From assembly GCA_002405835.1 (NCBI GenBank), contig DHMO01000005.1:73794-137793 (forward strand): a stretch of DNA of 64,000 bases, written 5' to 3'. Origin of the DNA: Lentisphaeria bacterium UBA4640. GTDB taxonomy: Bacteria > Verrucomicrobiota > Lentisphaeria > Victivallales > UBA1829. The notes beneath the pieces were generated by a model that did no database searches, was not told the origin of the DNA, and worked only from the letters and a program-made list of their open reading frames with translations. Made by a program: the position numbers and the translations under genes. Below, piece by piece: positions 39,182 through 47,938 of the stretch; position 1 is the first letter of the stretch, and every line of letters begins with the position of its first letter.

Positions 39182-40840
39182 TTATTTGCCAAGACAAGGA
39201 ATTTTGAAAATTGTTTCATTCAATTCGCTCCAGCGGTGAACAACGATGCTCGGGGCGAGTTTCTGGAGAATGGGGATTCCGCGTCCGCTGACGGCATGCG
39301 CGTCGCTGAGCTGTTCCAGTTTCTCATCGGGCGAAAGTTCCGTTCCGGGCTCTTCCTGCTGATGGAAATCCCATTTGCTCCCGCGGTCCCACACGGTGAT
39401 GCGGAGACCCGTTTTCGGGAGGCAGATGAGGTGCAGTACAATGATTTCTTCGCTCTGCTCGTCTCTCTTGAATCCGTGTTTCACGATGTTCGTCAGGAAT
39501 TCGGACAGGAGAAGTTCCAGACGGACGCTTGCGCTTTCCGTGTGACAGCAGGCATTGAGTTCCCGCACGGCTTCCTGAACGCAGTCGTCGACATGCAGGT
39601 GATTCGCCGGAATGAGATGGACGATTTCCCGTTCCTGCAGACGGGGCTCTTTCCGCAGGGCAAGAATCGAGCAGTCATCCTGCTGGTAACGGTAGCCTGC
39701 ATTGGCGAGCGCTTCATAGACGCGTTCGGGAAGCGACCAGATGCCGTTGTCTCCTGCGTCGGAATTCAGAATCTGTTCGCGCAGGAGTTTGGTAAAAAGC
39801 CCCGGCGGGAGGCATTCGTTGCCGTCGGAATCCTTTGTGAGGTCGATGAGCCCGTCGGAGCAGATCAGAAAAACGGCGTCGTCGGGAAAATGAAATTCCG
39901 CAACGTCATTTTTGCTGATTTTTGTTCCGCGGAGCATTCCCAGCGGGATGGCTCCGCGTTTTTCCGGGTTGATGAAAAGCTGTTCCCCGGTGGACTGGCG
40001 GATGCAGAGAAGCGACGGTATGCCGGCGTTGAGCGTGCGCAGTATATTGTTCTTGAAGTCGAAATAGATGATTTTTGCACACATGTAGACAATGCTGGAG
40101 AGGTGTGTGCAGAGGAAGTCGTTGAGATCCTGAGCGATGATGTCGGGACGGTTTCCGCTCTTTTCGTTGACGATCTGCTTGAGGAATGTCTGAACCGCCA
40201 TCATGGCGAGTGCGGCGTGCGTGCCGTGTCCGGAAATGTCACCGAAGATGAAGAGCGCGGAGTGGTCGCTGAGTGGAAAATATTCAAAGAGGTCGCCGCT
40301 GATCTGCTTGAACGGACGGTAGAGACAGGAGTATTCGCATCCGTTTCCCTTGTGCGCCCAGGGCGGGAGGACCGCCTGCTGAACAAGGGCGGCGAGGGAG
40401 AGGTTCCGGTTCATCTGGGCTTCCTGAGCGATCAGAACTTCGCGGAGGTGGAACGAATGACAGACCTGGCGGAGCTTGTTCAAGAGCAGTTTTGTACCCG
40501 CGCCCTTCGGCAGATAGTAGGAGAAAAGGTCGTCCATGATCTGCGTGAAGAGTTCGTTGTTGAATCCGTTCGAGGCGGAGGTCAGATAGATGAACGGAAT
40601 GTACGCGTTGAACGCACGGACCTGTTTGCGGAATTCGAAGCCGTTGACGGGTTCCATGAAAATATCGGAAATGACGACGTCGAAATTCTTCTGTTTGAGA
40701 AGCGCGAGCGCCTCGTCCGCGTGTTCCGTTGCTTCAAGCCTGAACTCGGTGTTCCGGAGAAAGGCTTTGAGTACGAAAGAGATAAGCGGTTCGTCGTCGA
40801 GCAGAAGGATGTTGAATGTCTTGTTGCCGTCAATTTCCAT
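39182..40840 (-). CDS. Response regulator with PP2C (SpoIIE/RsbU) phosphatase and RsbW-like ATPase domains
   Basis: Three-domain regulator. Residues about 10-125 form a receiver domain (ILLLDDEPLISFVLKAF, phospho-Asp in VVISDIFMEP). Residues about 175-380 form a PP2C-type SpoIIE phosphatase (FKQISGDLFEYF, IFGDISGHGTHAALAMM, FLICSDGLIDLT). The C-terminal part is an HATPase like anti-sigma kinases (LLLSEFLTNIVKHGF, GRGIPILQKLAP). It would dephosphorylate a STAS protein, perhaps that at 21736-22086, when its receiver is phosphorylated. Start uncertain: ATG 40840 fits the family; a TTG at 40894 inside a palindrome is the alternative. It heads the polysaccharide gene series. Confidence 0.88.
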   Translation of the reverse strand: MEIDGNKTFNILLLDDEPLISFVLKAFLRNTEFRLEATEHADEALALLKQKNFDVVISDIFMEPVNGFEFRKQVRAFNAYIPFIYLTSASNGFNNELFTQIMDDLFSYYLPKGAGTKLLLNKLRQVCHSFHLREVLIAQEAQMNRNLSLAALVQQAVLPPWAHKGNGCEYSCLYRPFKQISGDLFEYFPLSDHSALFIFGDISGHGTHAALAMMAVQTFLKQIVNEKSGNRPDIIAQDLNDFLCTHLSSIVYMCAKIIYFDFKNNILRTLNAGIPSLLCIRQSTGEQLFINPEKRGAIPLGMLRGTKISKNDVAEFHFPDDAVFLICSDGLIDLTKDSDGNECLPPGLFTKLLREQILNSDAGDNGIWSLPERVYEALANAGYRYQQDDCSILALRKEPRLQEREIVHLIPANHLHVDDCVQEAVRELNACCHTESASVRLELLLSEFLTNIVKHGFKRDEQSEEIIVLHLICLPKTGLRITVWDRGSKWDFHQQEEPGTELSPDEKLEQLSDAHAVSGRGIPILQKLAPSIVVHRWSELNETIFKIPCLGK

Positions 40841-40888
40841 TTCTTGTGCCGCTGTTGGTTCCGGATGTTTTTTTATGCAGTCCGGTTG

Positions 40889-40973
<85 letters not shown>

Positions 40974-41107
40974 CCGGAGGGCGGGGAGGGGAGTCTGCAG
41001 AAGAGCGGAGGGGAGAAGTCCCGCTTTCATCGCCGGACTTCAAAAAAATGTCTGTAGGTACGTTTCGCATTCGTTGCAGACTCCGTATTGTCGTTTTCCA
41101 TGCTTGT

Positions 41108-41135
41108 AATATAGCACATTTTTTCTTAATATCAA
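41108..41135 (-). promoter_or_regulatory. Sigma70-type promoter for the leftward regulator/polysaccharide operon
   Basis: On the minus strand, TTGATA (41135-41130), a 16-base AT-rich spacer and TATATT (41113-41108). The start point would be near 41101. The 400-base gap 40895-41296 otherwise holds the microsatellite, the palindrome and short open frames; I see no convincing gene in it. Confidence 0.65.
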
Positions 41136-41296
41136 GTGTTTTAGGAAAATAAGTAGTATCTGTTATCATTTATAGTTCTTAATAATTGAGGTTTCGGAAA
41201 AGAAATTTTTGCGGAAAGTGCGGAATTGGCGTTTGCAATAATCGGAAAGTGTGGCATTTTACCGTTGTAAAAAAACATAACCTCAAGGTGCAAAGA

Positions 41297-42364
41297 ATGA
41301 AGATACTTGTTGGACTCAGCGGCGGAGTCGATTCCGCAGTCGCCGCACTTCTGCTGAAACAGGCCGGACACGAGGTCGCCGGGGCGACTATGGCGATCTG
41401 GAGCGGAAAGAACCCGTGGAAGGGCGGACACCGCAATGCGTGCTACGGTCCGGATGAAAAAGAGGATATCGAGAGCGCCCGTGCGGTTGCGGAGACGATC
41501 GGCATTCCGTACCATGTGTTCGACTGCTCGTCGGAATATGAAAAAATCGTTATTGAGAACTTCAAGGACGAGTACAGCGCGGGGCGCACGCCGAATCCGT
41601 GCATCCGCTGCAACAGCCTTGTGAAATTCGGCGTCCTTCCGTTCGTGGCGAAGCGCGCCGGAATCGGATTTGAAAAATTCGCGACCGGACACTATGTGCG
41701 TCTGCGCGAACAGGACGGACGGTTCCAGCTTCTGCGCGCGGTTGACCCGGCGAAGGATCAGTCGTACTTTCTGTACCGTCTGAAACAGAATCAGCTTGCG
41801 AATGTGCTTTTCCCGCTTGGCGAGCACTGCAAATCGGAAATCCGCCGGATTGCAGCCGAGAACGGACTTCCGGTGAGCGACAAGCCGGACAGCCAGGATT
41901 TCTATTCGGGCGACTACCGCGAACTTCTCCAGCGCTCGGATGAGAAAGGCGACATCGTTGATGAGAACGGCAAGGTCGTCGGTTCGCACAGCGGCTTCTG
42001 GAATTACACGATCGGACAGCGCCGCGGGCTCGGCGTGGCGGCGAAGCATCCGCTCTACGTGGTGCGCGTCGATCCCGAAAAGAACATTGTGTACGTTGGA
42101 CCGGAAGAGATGCTGAAGAAGACGAAAATCCGCGTCACCGACCTTAACTGGAGCGGCATTCCGTCGCTGGATGCGCCGCGCGACGTGCGGATCAAGGTCC
42201 GTTCGATGGGCGTCGGCACGGCAGGTTCGATCACACCGAATGCGGACGGTTCCGTTGCGGTGACGTTCTATGAGGAACAGAAATCCCCCACGCCGGGGCA
42301 GTCGGCGGTTTTCTACGACGGCGAACTCATGCTTGGCGGCGGACTGATTGAGGATGTTGACTGA
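41297..42364 (+). CDS. mnmA: tRNA 2-thiouridylase MnmA-family protein
   Basis: ATP-pyrophosphatase family enzyme that thiolates U34 of tRNAs. It has the PP-loop ILVGLSGGVDSAVAALLL, GRTPNPCIRCNSLVKFG with Cys102 and Cys105, FATGHYV, KDQSYFLYRL, and a C-terminal beta-barrel ending GELMLGGGLIED. The usual second catalytic cysteine (SQD-x-C block) is tyrosine here: SQDFYSGDY, Y203. The 355-residue length is normal. AAGGTG six bases upstream supports the ATG at 41297. It shares TGATG with hydE. It is either a genuine MnmA variant or a paralog with another sulfur-transfer role. Confidence 0.82.
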   Translation: MKILVGLSGGVDSAVAALLLKQAGHEVAGATMAIWSGKNPWKGGHRNACYGPDEKEDIESARAVAETIGIPYHVFDCSSEYEKIVIENFKDEYSAGRTPNPCIRCNSLVKFGVLPFVAKRAGIGFEKFATGHYVRLREQDGRFQLLRAVDPAKDQSYFLYRLKQNQLANVLFPLGEHCKSEIRRIAAENGLPVSDKPDSQDFYSGDYRELLQRSDEKGDIVDENGKVVGSHSGFWNYTIGQRRGLGVAAKHPLYVVRVDPEKNIVYVGPEEMLKKTKIRVTDLNWSGIPSLDAPRDVRIKVRSMGVGTAGSITPNADGSVAVTFYEEQKSPTPGQSAVFYDGELMLGGGLIEDVD

Positions 42365-43431
42365 TGACGGATGCGGAACTGAAACATTTTCTTGACCTGA
42401 CGGATCCGGAAGAGCAGGCGGAACTTTTCCGTTCCGCATACGAGATGAAACTGCGCTATATCGGTCCGCGAGTGAGTCTGCGCGGTCTTGTGGAGATCAG
42501 CAACATCTGCCGCAAGAACTGTTTCTACTGCGGAATCCGTGCGGGCAACGCAAATCTCAAGCGGTACCGGATTTCCAAAGAGGAGATTGTCAGTTCCGCG
42601 CTCTGGGCATATGATCATCATTACGGTTCCGTGGTTCTGCAGTCCGGCGAAGTCGTTTCGGATGAATTCACAGAATTCGTCGAATCCTGCGTCCGCGGGA
42701 TAATGGAGCGGACGGAGGGGCAAGTCGGGCTGACGCTCTGCTGCGGCGAACAGGAACCCGCAGTTTACGAGCGCTGGCGCAAGGCCGGCGCACACCGTTA
42801 CCTGCTGCGGATTGAGGCATCGGAGCCGGAACTTTATCATCAGCTTCATCCGAATGACCGGACGCATGATTTCGAGACGCGCAAACAGTGTCTCCGTTCG
42901 TTGCGCGCATTGGATTACCAGGTCGGTTCCGGAGTCATGATCGGGCTTCCGGGACAGACGACGGATCATCTGGTGCGGGACCTGCGCTTTTTCGAGGAGT
43001 TCGATCTGGACATGATCGGCATGGGACCTTACATTCCGCATGCCGACACGCCGCTCGGAAAGGGGATCGCGTTCACGCCGGAGTACATGCGCGGACATCT
43101 GGAAAAGGGGTTGCGCATGATCGCCTGCACGCGTCTGCTGCTGAAGGACGTGAACATTGCGTCGACGACTGCGCTTCAGGCTCTTTCGGACGACGGACGC
43201 GAGCGCGGTCTGCTTGCCGGAGCGAACGTGATTATGCCGAACGTTACGGATACTTCGTACCGCCGCGGCTACCAGCTCTATGCGAACAAGCCGAGTCTGG
43301 ATGAGAATTCGCAGCAGTCTTGCGACGGGCTGACACGGCGGATCGCATCAATCGGCGAGGAGATTCTGTGGGATCAGCACGGGGATTCGCACCATTATTT
43401 TGAACGGACGGCACAAAAATCCGGTAAATAG
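42364..43431 (+). CDS. hydE: [FeFe]-hydrogenase maturase HydE (radical SAM)
   Basis: Radical SAM enzyme that helps build the diiron H-cluster of [FeFe] hydrogenase. The [4Fe-4S] motif CRKNCFYC (C49, C53, C56) sits in EISNICRKNCFYCGIRAGN, the HydE-specific form that separates it from BioB and PylB. GSGVMIGLPGQT and IASTTALQAL follow. The 355-residue size is typical. No hydrogenase or HydF/HydG genes are in view, so they must be elsewhere. It is translationally coupled to the mnmA-like gene. Confidence 0.88.
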   Translation: MTDAELKHFLDLTDPEEQAELFRSAYEMKLRYIGPRVSLRGLVEISNICRKNCFYCGIRAGNANLKRYRISKEEIVSSALWAYDHHYGSVVLQSGEVVSDEFTEFVESCVRGIMERTEGQVGLTLCCGEQEPAVYERWRKAGAHRYLLRIEASEPELYHQLHPNDRTHDFETRKQCLRSLRALDYQVGSGVMIGLPGQTTDHLVRDLRFFEEFDLDMIGMGPYIPHADTPLGKGIAFTPEYMRGHLEKGLRMIACTRLLLKDVNIASTTALQALSDDGRERGLLAGANVIMPNVTDTSYRRGYQLYANKPSLDENSQQSCDGLTRRIASIGEEILWDQHGDSHHYFERTAQKSGK

Positions 43432-43472
43432 CACAAAACTCCGCTTGCACAAGCGTTTTTCGGCTGTAGTTT
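43410..43472 (+). promoter_or_regulatory. AraC-like tandem operator and promoter of the GH36 gene
   Basis: Half-sites GGCACAAAAATCCGGT (43410-43425) and AGCACAAAACTCCGCT (43430-43445) lie 20 bases apart, matching the pair before the GH4 gene in sequence and spacing. TTGCAC (43445-43450) and a weak TAGTTT (43467-43472) may be -35 and -10. The first half-site overlaps the end of hydE. Confidence 0.5.
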
Positions 43473-43507
43473 ACTGTAATGCTTGAAACAAAACAAGGAT
43501 TCGTATC

Positions 43508-45274
43508 ATGAACATTCAGACATCCGTCGGAGAGATTGCGGTAACCGGAGAGTTCGGAACCGCGTGGAATCTTACACATTCGAAAACCGAGCTTGAGCCA
43601 GGTCTTGAGCTTGTGCATCTGCATCTGGAGACGGAGGGGGAACTGCCTCCTCCGCAGTTCAAACTTCAGTGGTACATTCCGCAGGTCGATATTCAGACCC
43701 GCTGGGCGCCGATGGTCAATTTCAACCGCTATCTTCCGCCGAACTGGGGATGCGAAACCAAGTCGAATCTCGCTTCCTCCGCACCGATCATGGCGTTTCT
43801 GAACCAGAAGGGGCAGAACCGGTTCACCGTGGCGATTTCCGAGGCGATCCGCGAGGTGAAGATTTACGGTGGAATTCACGAGGAACGCTGCGAGGTGGAA
43901 TGCCGCGCGGAACTTTTCACCGCTCCCGAAGCTCCGCTCCATTCGTATGACGTCACCCTGCGTTTTGACACGCGCGGAATTTTCTATGCGGACGCCATCC
44001 GCGCAGTGACTGACTGGTTCGCAGCGATGCCCGCATACAAGCCGTCGCCCGCGCCCGCCGCCGCGTTCGAACCGATTTATTCTTCCTGGTACAGCTATCA
44101 TCAGGAGGTTTTCGACAAGGAGCTGGAAGCGGAATGCGCGCTCGCGAAAGAATACGGCATGAAGGGAATCATCGTCGATGACGGCTGGCAGACGGATGAC
44201 AACAAACGCGGTTATGCGTTCTGCGGCGACTGGGAGATTTCCAAACGCCGTTTCCCCGATATGCCCGCGCATGTCGCGAAGATTCACGAACTCGGCATGA
44301 AATACGTCGTCTGGTTCTCGGTTCCGTTCGTCGGACTGCACAGCAAAGCGTATGAGCACTTCAAGGGGAAATATCTCTATATAAGGAAGGGGCTGAACAC
44401 GGCGGTTCTCGACCCGCGCTTCCCGGAAGTCCGCGAGTATCTGATCAACATCTATGAGAACGCTATGCGCGAATGGGGAATCGACGGATTCAAACTGGAT
44501 TTCATCGACTCGATACGTTTTGACGGTGAAGACCCGGCCGTTGCGGAAAACTATGCTGGACGCGACATCAAGTGCCTGCCCGAGGCCGTCGATCTTCTGC
44601 TTTCCGAAACGATGCGCCGTCTGCGCGCAATCAACCCGGATGTGCTGATTGAGTTCCGCCAGAGCTATATCGGACCCGCGATCCGCAAGTACGGGAATAT
44701 GTTCCGCGCGGCGGACTGCCCGGCAGACGTGCTTTCGAACCGTGTGCGCACGCTTGACCTGCGCCTGACGACGGGAACGACCGCGGTTCATTCGGACATG
44801 CTCGAATGGAATTCTGCGGATTCGGCGGAAGTTGCGGCGCTTCAGCTGCTGAATGTCCTGTTCAGCGTTCCGCAGATTTCCGTGAAACTGGAAGTGATTC
44901 CGGAGGAACACCGCCGGATGCTCCGCTTCTGGCTGAATTTCTGCATCGAACACCGCGATGTTCTGCTGCACGGATACCTGAAGCCGTATCATCCGGAGCT
45001 GAACTACCCGATCGTCTCGTCGGAAACGGCGAAGGAGAAGGTGATTGCAGTCTACAACTACGGACAGATCGTGAAAGTCGCGTGTGACGCGGGCAAACCG
45101 TGCCACATTGTCAATGCGACGGAGCGTTCGGAGCTTTATCTGGATCTCGCGGCGACGCCTGCGTCGGTCGAAGCGTTTGACGCGCTGGGACGTCCCGCTC
45201 CGGTATGCGAGCTCAAGGCCGGCTGCGCGAAGGTCGCAATTCCGCGTGCGGGTCTGCTGACTCTGAAGTTCTGA
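43508..45274 (+). CDS. GH36-like alpha-galactosidase
   Basis: A 588-residue cytoplasmic (no signal peptide) retaining alpha-galactosidase. An N-terminal beta-sandwich (1-180) precedes a TIM barrel beginning EPIYSSWYSYHQE. The barrel has IIVDDGWQTDD, the probable nucleophile D331 in GFKLDFID and the probable acid/base D403 in RAADCPAD. A C-terminal beta domain ends the chain. AAGGA upstream supports the start. It is followed nine bases later by an AraC regulator, and the shared operator links it to the GH4 gene. Substrate range (melibiose, raffinose or host/plant galactosides) is unknown. Confidence 0.88.
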   Translation: MNIQTSVGEIAVTGEFGTAWNLTHSKTELEPGLELVHLHLETEGELPPPQFKLQWYIPQVDIQTRWAPMVNFNRYLPPNWGCETKSNLASSAPIMAFLNQKGQNRFTVAISEAIREVKIYGGIHEERCEVECRAELFTAPEAPLHSYDVTLRFDTRGIFYADAIRAVTDWFAAMPAYKPSPAPAAAFEPIYSSWYSYHQEVFDKELEAECALAKEYGMKGIIVDDGWQTDDNKRGYAFCGDWEISKRRFPDMPAHVAKIHELGMKYVVWFSVPFVGLHSKAYEHFKGKYLYIRKGLNTAVLDPRFPEVREYLINIYENAMREWGIDGFKLDFIDSIRFDGEDPAVAENYAGRDIKCLPEAVDLLLSETMRRLRAINPDVLIEFRQSYIGPAIRKYGNMFRAADCPADVLSNRVRTLDLRLTTGTTAVHSDMLEWNSADSAEVAALQLLNVLFSVPQISVKLEVIPEEHRRMLRFWLNFCIEHRDVLLHGYLKPYHPELNYPIVSSETAKEKVIAVYNYGQIVKVACDAGKPCHIVNATERSELYLDLAATPASVEAFDALGRPAPVCELKAGCAKVAIPRAGLLTLKF

Positions 45275-45282
45275 GGAGCGCG

Positions 45283-46122
45283 ATGAACTGGAACGGCTTT
45301 ACGGTTCTCAGCTCCCTGCATCGTCCGGAACTGAATCAGTTTCCAAACATTGCATTGCCGTTCTACGTGCGCTCGACGGGACATTTCCGCCGGGCGCACG
45401 GCAGTCTCGAGGCGGTTCCGCCCGGGGAAAAACCGTTTGTCCAGTTCTACTGGTGCATTGCGGGGGAGGGCGAGATGGAGTGCTCTTCCGGCGCCGCTCC
45501 CTGCCGGATCAGGAAAGGCGATTTCTTCTACCGTCTTCCGTTTGAGCAGCATTTTTTCCGTTCAACGTCTGCGGACTGGGAGTATCGCTGGGTTGCGTTT
45601 GACGGTCCGGGTGCGGCGGATTTCATGCGGTCGTACAATTATCCGGCGACTCCGTTTCCGGCGGGGGAATGTCCGCTTGAACTTTTTCAGGAGATTGACG
45701 CGTGGCTGCAGGAACTGACTCCTTACAGCTGGCGCAAGATGGTCGTTCTGGTATCGGATATTCTTGCCGCGGCAGGGGGAACGAACCGTGAAGAGACCCT
45801 GGAGAACCGTCAGCTTCAGGAGGCAATCCGTATCTGTCGCGCGAATTTTCCGAACCCGAATCTGAATATCAACGCCCTTTCGGAGCGGGTGGGCGTGTCG
45901 CGGACAACGCTGCTGCGTCTGTTCCGCCGCAAAATGAATATGACTCCCTCGGATTATCTGCTTCAGCTCCGGGTGCAGCGGGCGGTTTCGCTGCTGCGTG
46001 AGACGCGTTATCCGCTGATCCGCATCGCGGAGCTTTCGGGATGGAACGACGTCAATTATTTCTGCCGCATCATCAAGCGCGTGACGGGGCGCACGCCGGG
46101 AGAAGTCCGTTCAACCGAGTGA
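45283..46122 (+). CDS. AraC-family transcriptional regulator
   Basis: A 279-residue regulator with an N-terminal cupin-like sensing domain (about 45-110, VQFYWCIAGEGEMEC, FYRLPFEQHFF) and a C-terminal double helix-turn-helix. The latter contains LNINALSERVGVSRTTLLRLF and RIAELSGWNDVNYFCRIIKR. GAGGAG just before the ATG at 45283 decides the start over a longer frame overlapping GH36. It is likely to control the GH36 gene and perhaps GH4 through the 20-bp direct repeats. Confidence 0.9.
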   Translation: MNWNGFTVLSSLHRPELNQFPNIALPFYVRSTGHFRRAHGSLEAVPPGEKPFVQFYWCIAGEGEMECSSGAAPCRIRKGDFFYRLPFEQHFFRSTSADWEYRWVAFDGPGAADFMRSYNYPATPFPAGECPLELFQEIDAWLQELTPYSWRKMVVLVSDILAAAGGTNREETLENRQLQEAIRICRANFPNPNLNINALSERVGVSRTTLLRLFRRKMNMTPSDYLLQLRVQRAVSLLRETRYPLIRIAELSGWNDVNYFCRIIKRVTGRTPGEVRSTE

Positions 46123-46128
46123 CCCGCG

Positions 46129-47016
46129 ATGAAAAAGAGCACCGAACCGACTTTCGATGAGATGTATCCGAGCGAAGTGACGCGCAAGGGCATCCGTTTC
46201 CACATGGCAAGCGCGATCTGGGACTACGGACGGGTCAACATGCTTCCTCTGTGGACAGAATTCGTGCACAATCCGGTTATTCTTCCCGCCGGTTACCGGT
46301 TTTCGCAGACCGCCGTTCCGAATACGGAAATCGAATACATTCTGGATGGTCAAATGGCGATTGAACAGGACGGAATCCGCACGGTTCTCAAGCCGCATGA
46401 CCTCTGGATTCTTCCCGCCGGAACGCCGCAGAGTCTGACGGTCCGTGAGAACTGCCGCAAGATCACTGCAGGAATCAGCGGACAGCTCGTGCATTCCCTG
46501 TTTTCCGGAATGGGAATTTTTGCCAGACCGGTGATCCGCATCGGAAACGATGAACGTCTGCTCTCCGTGATTCGCGAGCTTTATCAGCTATTGCGCGAGA
46601 AATCGGAGGAGACCGTTCCGCATATTTCAGGTCTGACTCTGGAGCTTGTGATGGAAATCGGGCGTGCGGCAAAGACGGCACCGAGTCCCCGGCTCGCGGA
46701 GGCGATTCATATTCTTGAGCGCGGCATAGCCGATGAAATCCGTCTTGACGACGTGGCGGCGCGACTTCATATTTCCACGGATTTTCTGAACCGTCTTTTC
46801 CGGCAGGAGCTCGGGATTACGCCGAAGCGTTATCTGATTGAGCAGCGGATGCATCTTGCATCCTCCCTGCTGACCAACTCGGATTTTTCGGTTCAGGAAA
46901 TATCTCTGCGCTGCGGCTACCGGAACCAGTTCGCATTTTCCCGCGAATTCCGTAAAAAATACGGACTTTCGCCATTGCAGTTCCGCAAAAATACACAGAA
47001 TTTGAAAAAGATATAA
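46129..47016 (+). CDS. AraC-family transcriptional regulator
   Basis: A 295-residue regulator with N-terminal cupin domain (IEYILDGQMAIEQDG, HDLWILPAGTPQSL) and C-terminal AraC DNA-binding domain (IRLDDVAARLHISTDFLNRLF; ISLRCGYRNQFAFSREFRKKYG). It follows the first AraC gene by six bases, so both are probably co-transcribed with GH36. The neighbouring pseudopilin-glycosidase operon, whose promoter contains a related half-site, is another possible target. Confidence 0.9.
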   Translation: MKKSTEPTFDEMYPSEVTRKGIRFHMASAIWDYGRVNMLPLWTEFVHNPVILPAGYRFSQTAVPNTEIEYILDGQMAIEQDGIRTVLKPHDLWILPAGTPQSLTVRENCRKITAGISGQLVHSLFSGMGIFARPVIRIGNDERLLSVIRELYQLLREKSEETVPHISGLTLELVMEIGRAAKTAPSPRLAEAIHILERGIADEIRLDDVAARLHISTDFLNRLFRQELGITPKRYLIEQRMHLASSLLTNSDFSVQEISLRCGYRNQFAFSREFRKKYGLSPLQFRKNTQNLKKI

Positions 47017-47084
47017 ATCTTCGGTTTACGGCAATAAAATCCGCTTTTCCCCCTCTTGTTAAAAACGTGTTTCTGCAGTATAAT
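47010..47084 (+). promoter_or_regulatory. Promoter of pseudopilin-glycosidase operon with AraC-like half-site
   Basis: A near-consensus promoter: TTGTTA (47056-47061), 17-base spacer, TATAAT (47079-47084). Immediately upstream is GGCAATAAAATCCGCT (47030-47045), similar to the half-sites before GH4 and GH36. A weaker match, GATATAAATCTTCGGT, lies 20 bases further upstream (47010-47025). Confidence 0.7.
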
Positions 47085-47152
47085 TAACAGCAATGGAAAA
47101 CTTTATCCGGGGTTTCCGGAAAAATGAAAACAGAAACGAAAGGTTTTATGCT

Positions 47153-47917
47153 ATGAAAATTTTGTTCCGCTCATTTGTCCGCCGTCTCACAGGGAGATTC
47201 CGCAGGTTTACCCTTGTAGAGCTCCTTGTGGTAATTGCCGTGATTGCCATCCTTGCGGGGATGCTTCTTCCCGCGCTGAATTCTGCACGGGAAAAAGCGC
47301 ATGAGGTGACGTGCAAAAACAATCTGAAAACAATCGGTCTTGCCGCGGCGGGATATTCGGGCGACTTTGACGACTGGATTATTCCCTGCACCTCCAAAAC
47401 AGCCGGATATTTCTGGCCGGAGGTGCTGAGCGGCTACGGGGCGGCGTATTCGTATGACCGCACGAAGGTTTCGAATTTCCATTGTCCTTCGGAACGGCGC
47501 AACGTTCCAGGAATGGCCGGATACTTCGCTTCGGATTACGGAATGAACGTCAATGTCGGCGGCTGGTACCGCGAGGGCTCGACCGCGAAGGAGAACATGA
47601 TCAAGCGTCTTTCGCAGTTCAAAAACGGGAGCCGTCTGCCATTTATCGCGGGAACGGGCGGGCGCGACGGAGGGCGCATCCGTTTCCGGTCAACGGAGCT
47701 GGCGTACATTCACGGCGGAGAGGATTGGCGCAAGCCGTCGGATCTGACTTCCGGGTGGGAGGTTGCGGATGCGCTGACTCTGAAAGGACGTTCCGGTGTC
47801 CTCTTCCTTGACGGTCATGTCGAGGGGCGCACCTTCCCGAGTCTGCTGAACGGGAACGATGCATATTATTACATGAAAGACGGGGACAACATCCCGAACG
47901 GTGCAACTGATTTTTAA
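47153..47917 (+). CDS. Pseudopilin-like protein with prepilin N-terminus and DGH C-terminal motif
   Basis: A 254-residue secreted protein. A basic leader (RRLTGRFRR) precedes the type IV pilin-like processing motif FTLVELLVVIAVIAILAG, cleaved before Phe by a prepilin peptidase in the family. It continues with MLLPALNSAREKA and a C-terminal GVLFLDGHVEG motif (the H-x9-DG/DGH type abundant in Lentisphaerota and Planctomycetes). Function is unknown; such proteins may be displayed with polysaccharide-degrading enzymes. Start at 47153 has AAAGG upstream; the in-frame ATG at 47093 lies at the predicted transcription start and is less likely. First gene of the operon. Confidence 0.85.
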   Translation: MKILFRSFVRRLTGRFRRFTLVELLVVIAVIAILAGMLLPALNSAREKAHEVTCKNNLKTIGLAAAGYSGDFDDWIIPCTSKTAGYFWPEVLSGYGAAYSYDRTKVSNFHCPSERRNVPGMAGYFASDYGMNVNVGGWYREGSTAKENMIKRLSQFKNGSRLPFIAGTGGRDGGRIRFRSTELAYIHGGEDWRKPSDLTSGWEVADALTLKGRSGVLFLDGHVEGRTFPSLLNGNDAYYYMKDGDNIPNGATDF

Positions 47918-47938
47918 GATAACACAAGGAGTTTTTTT

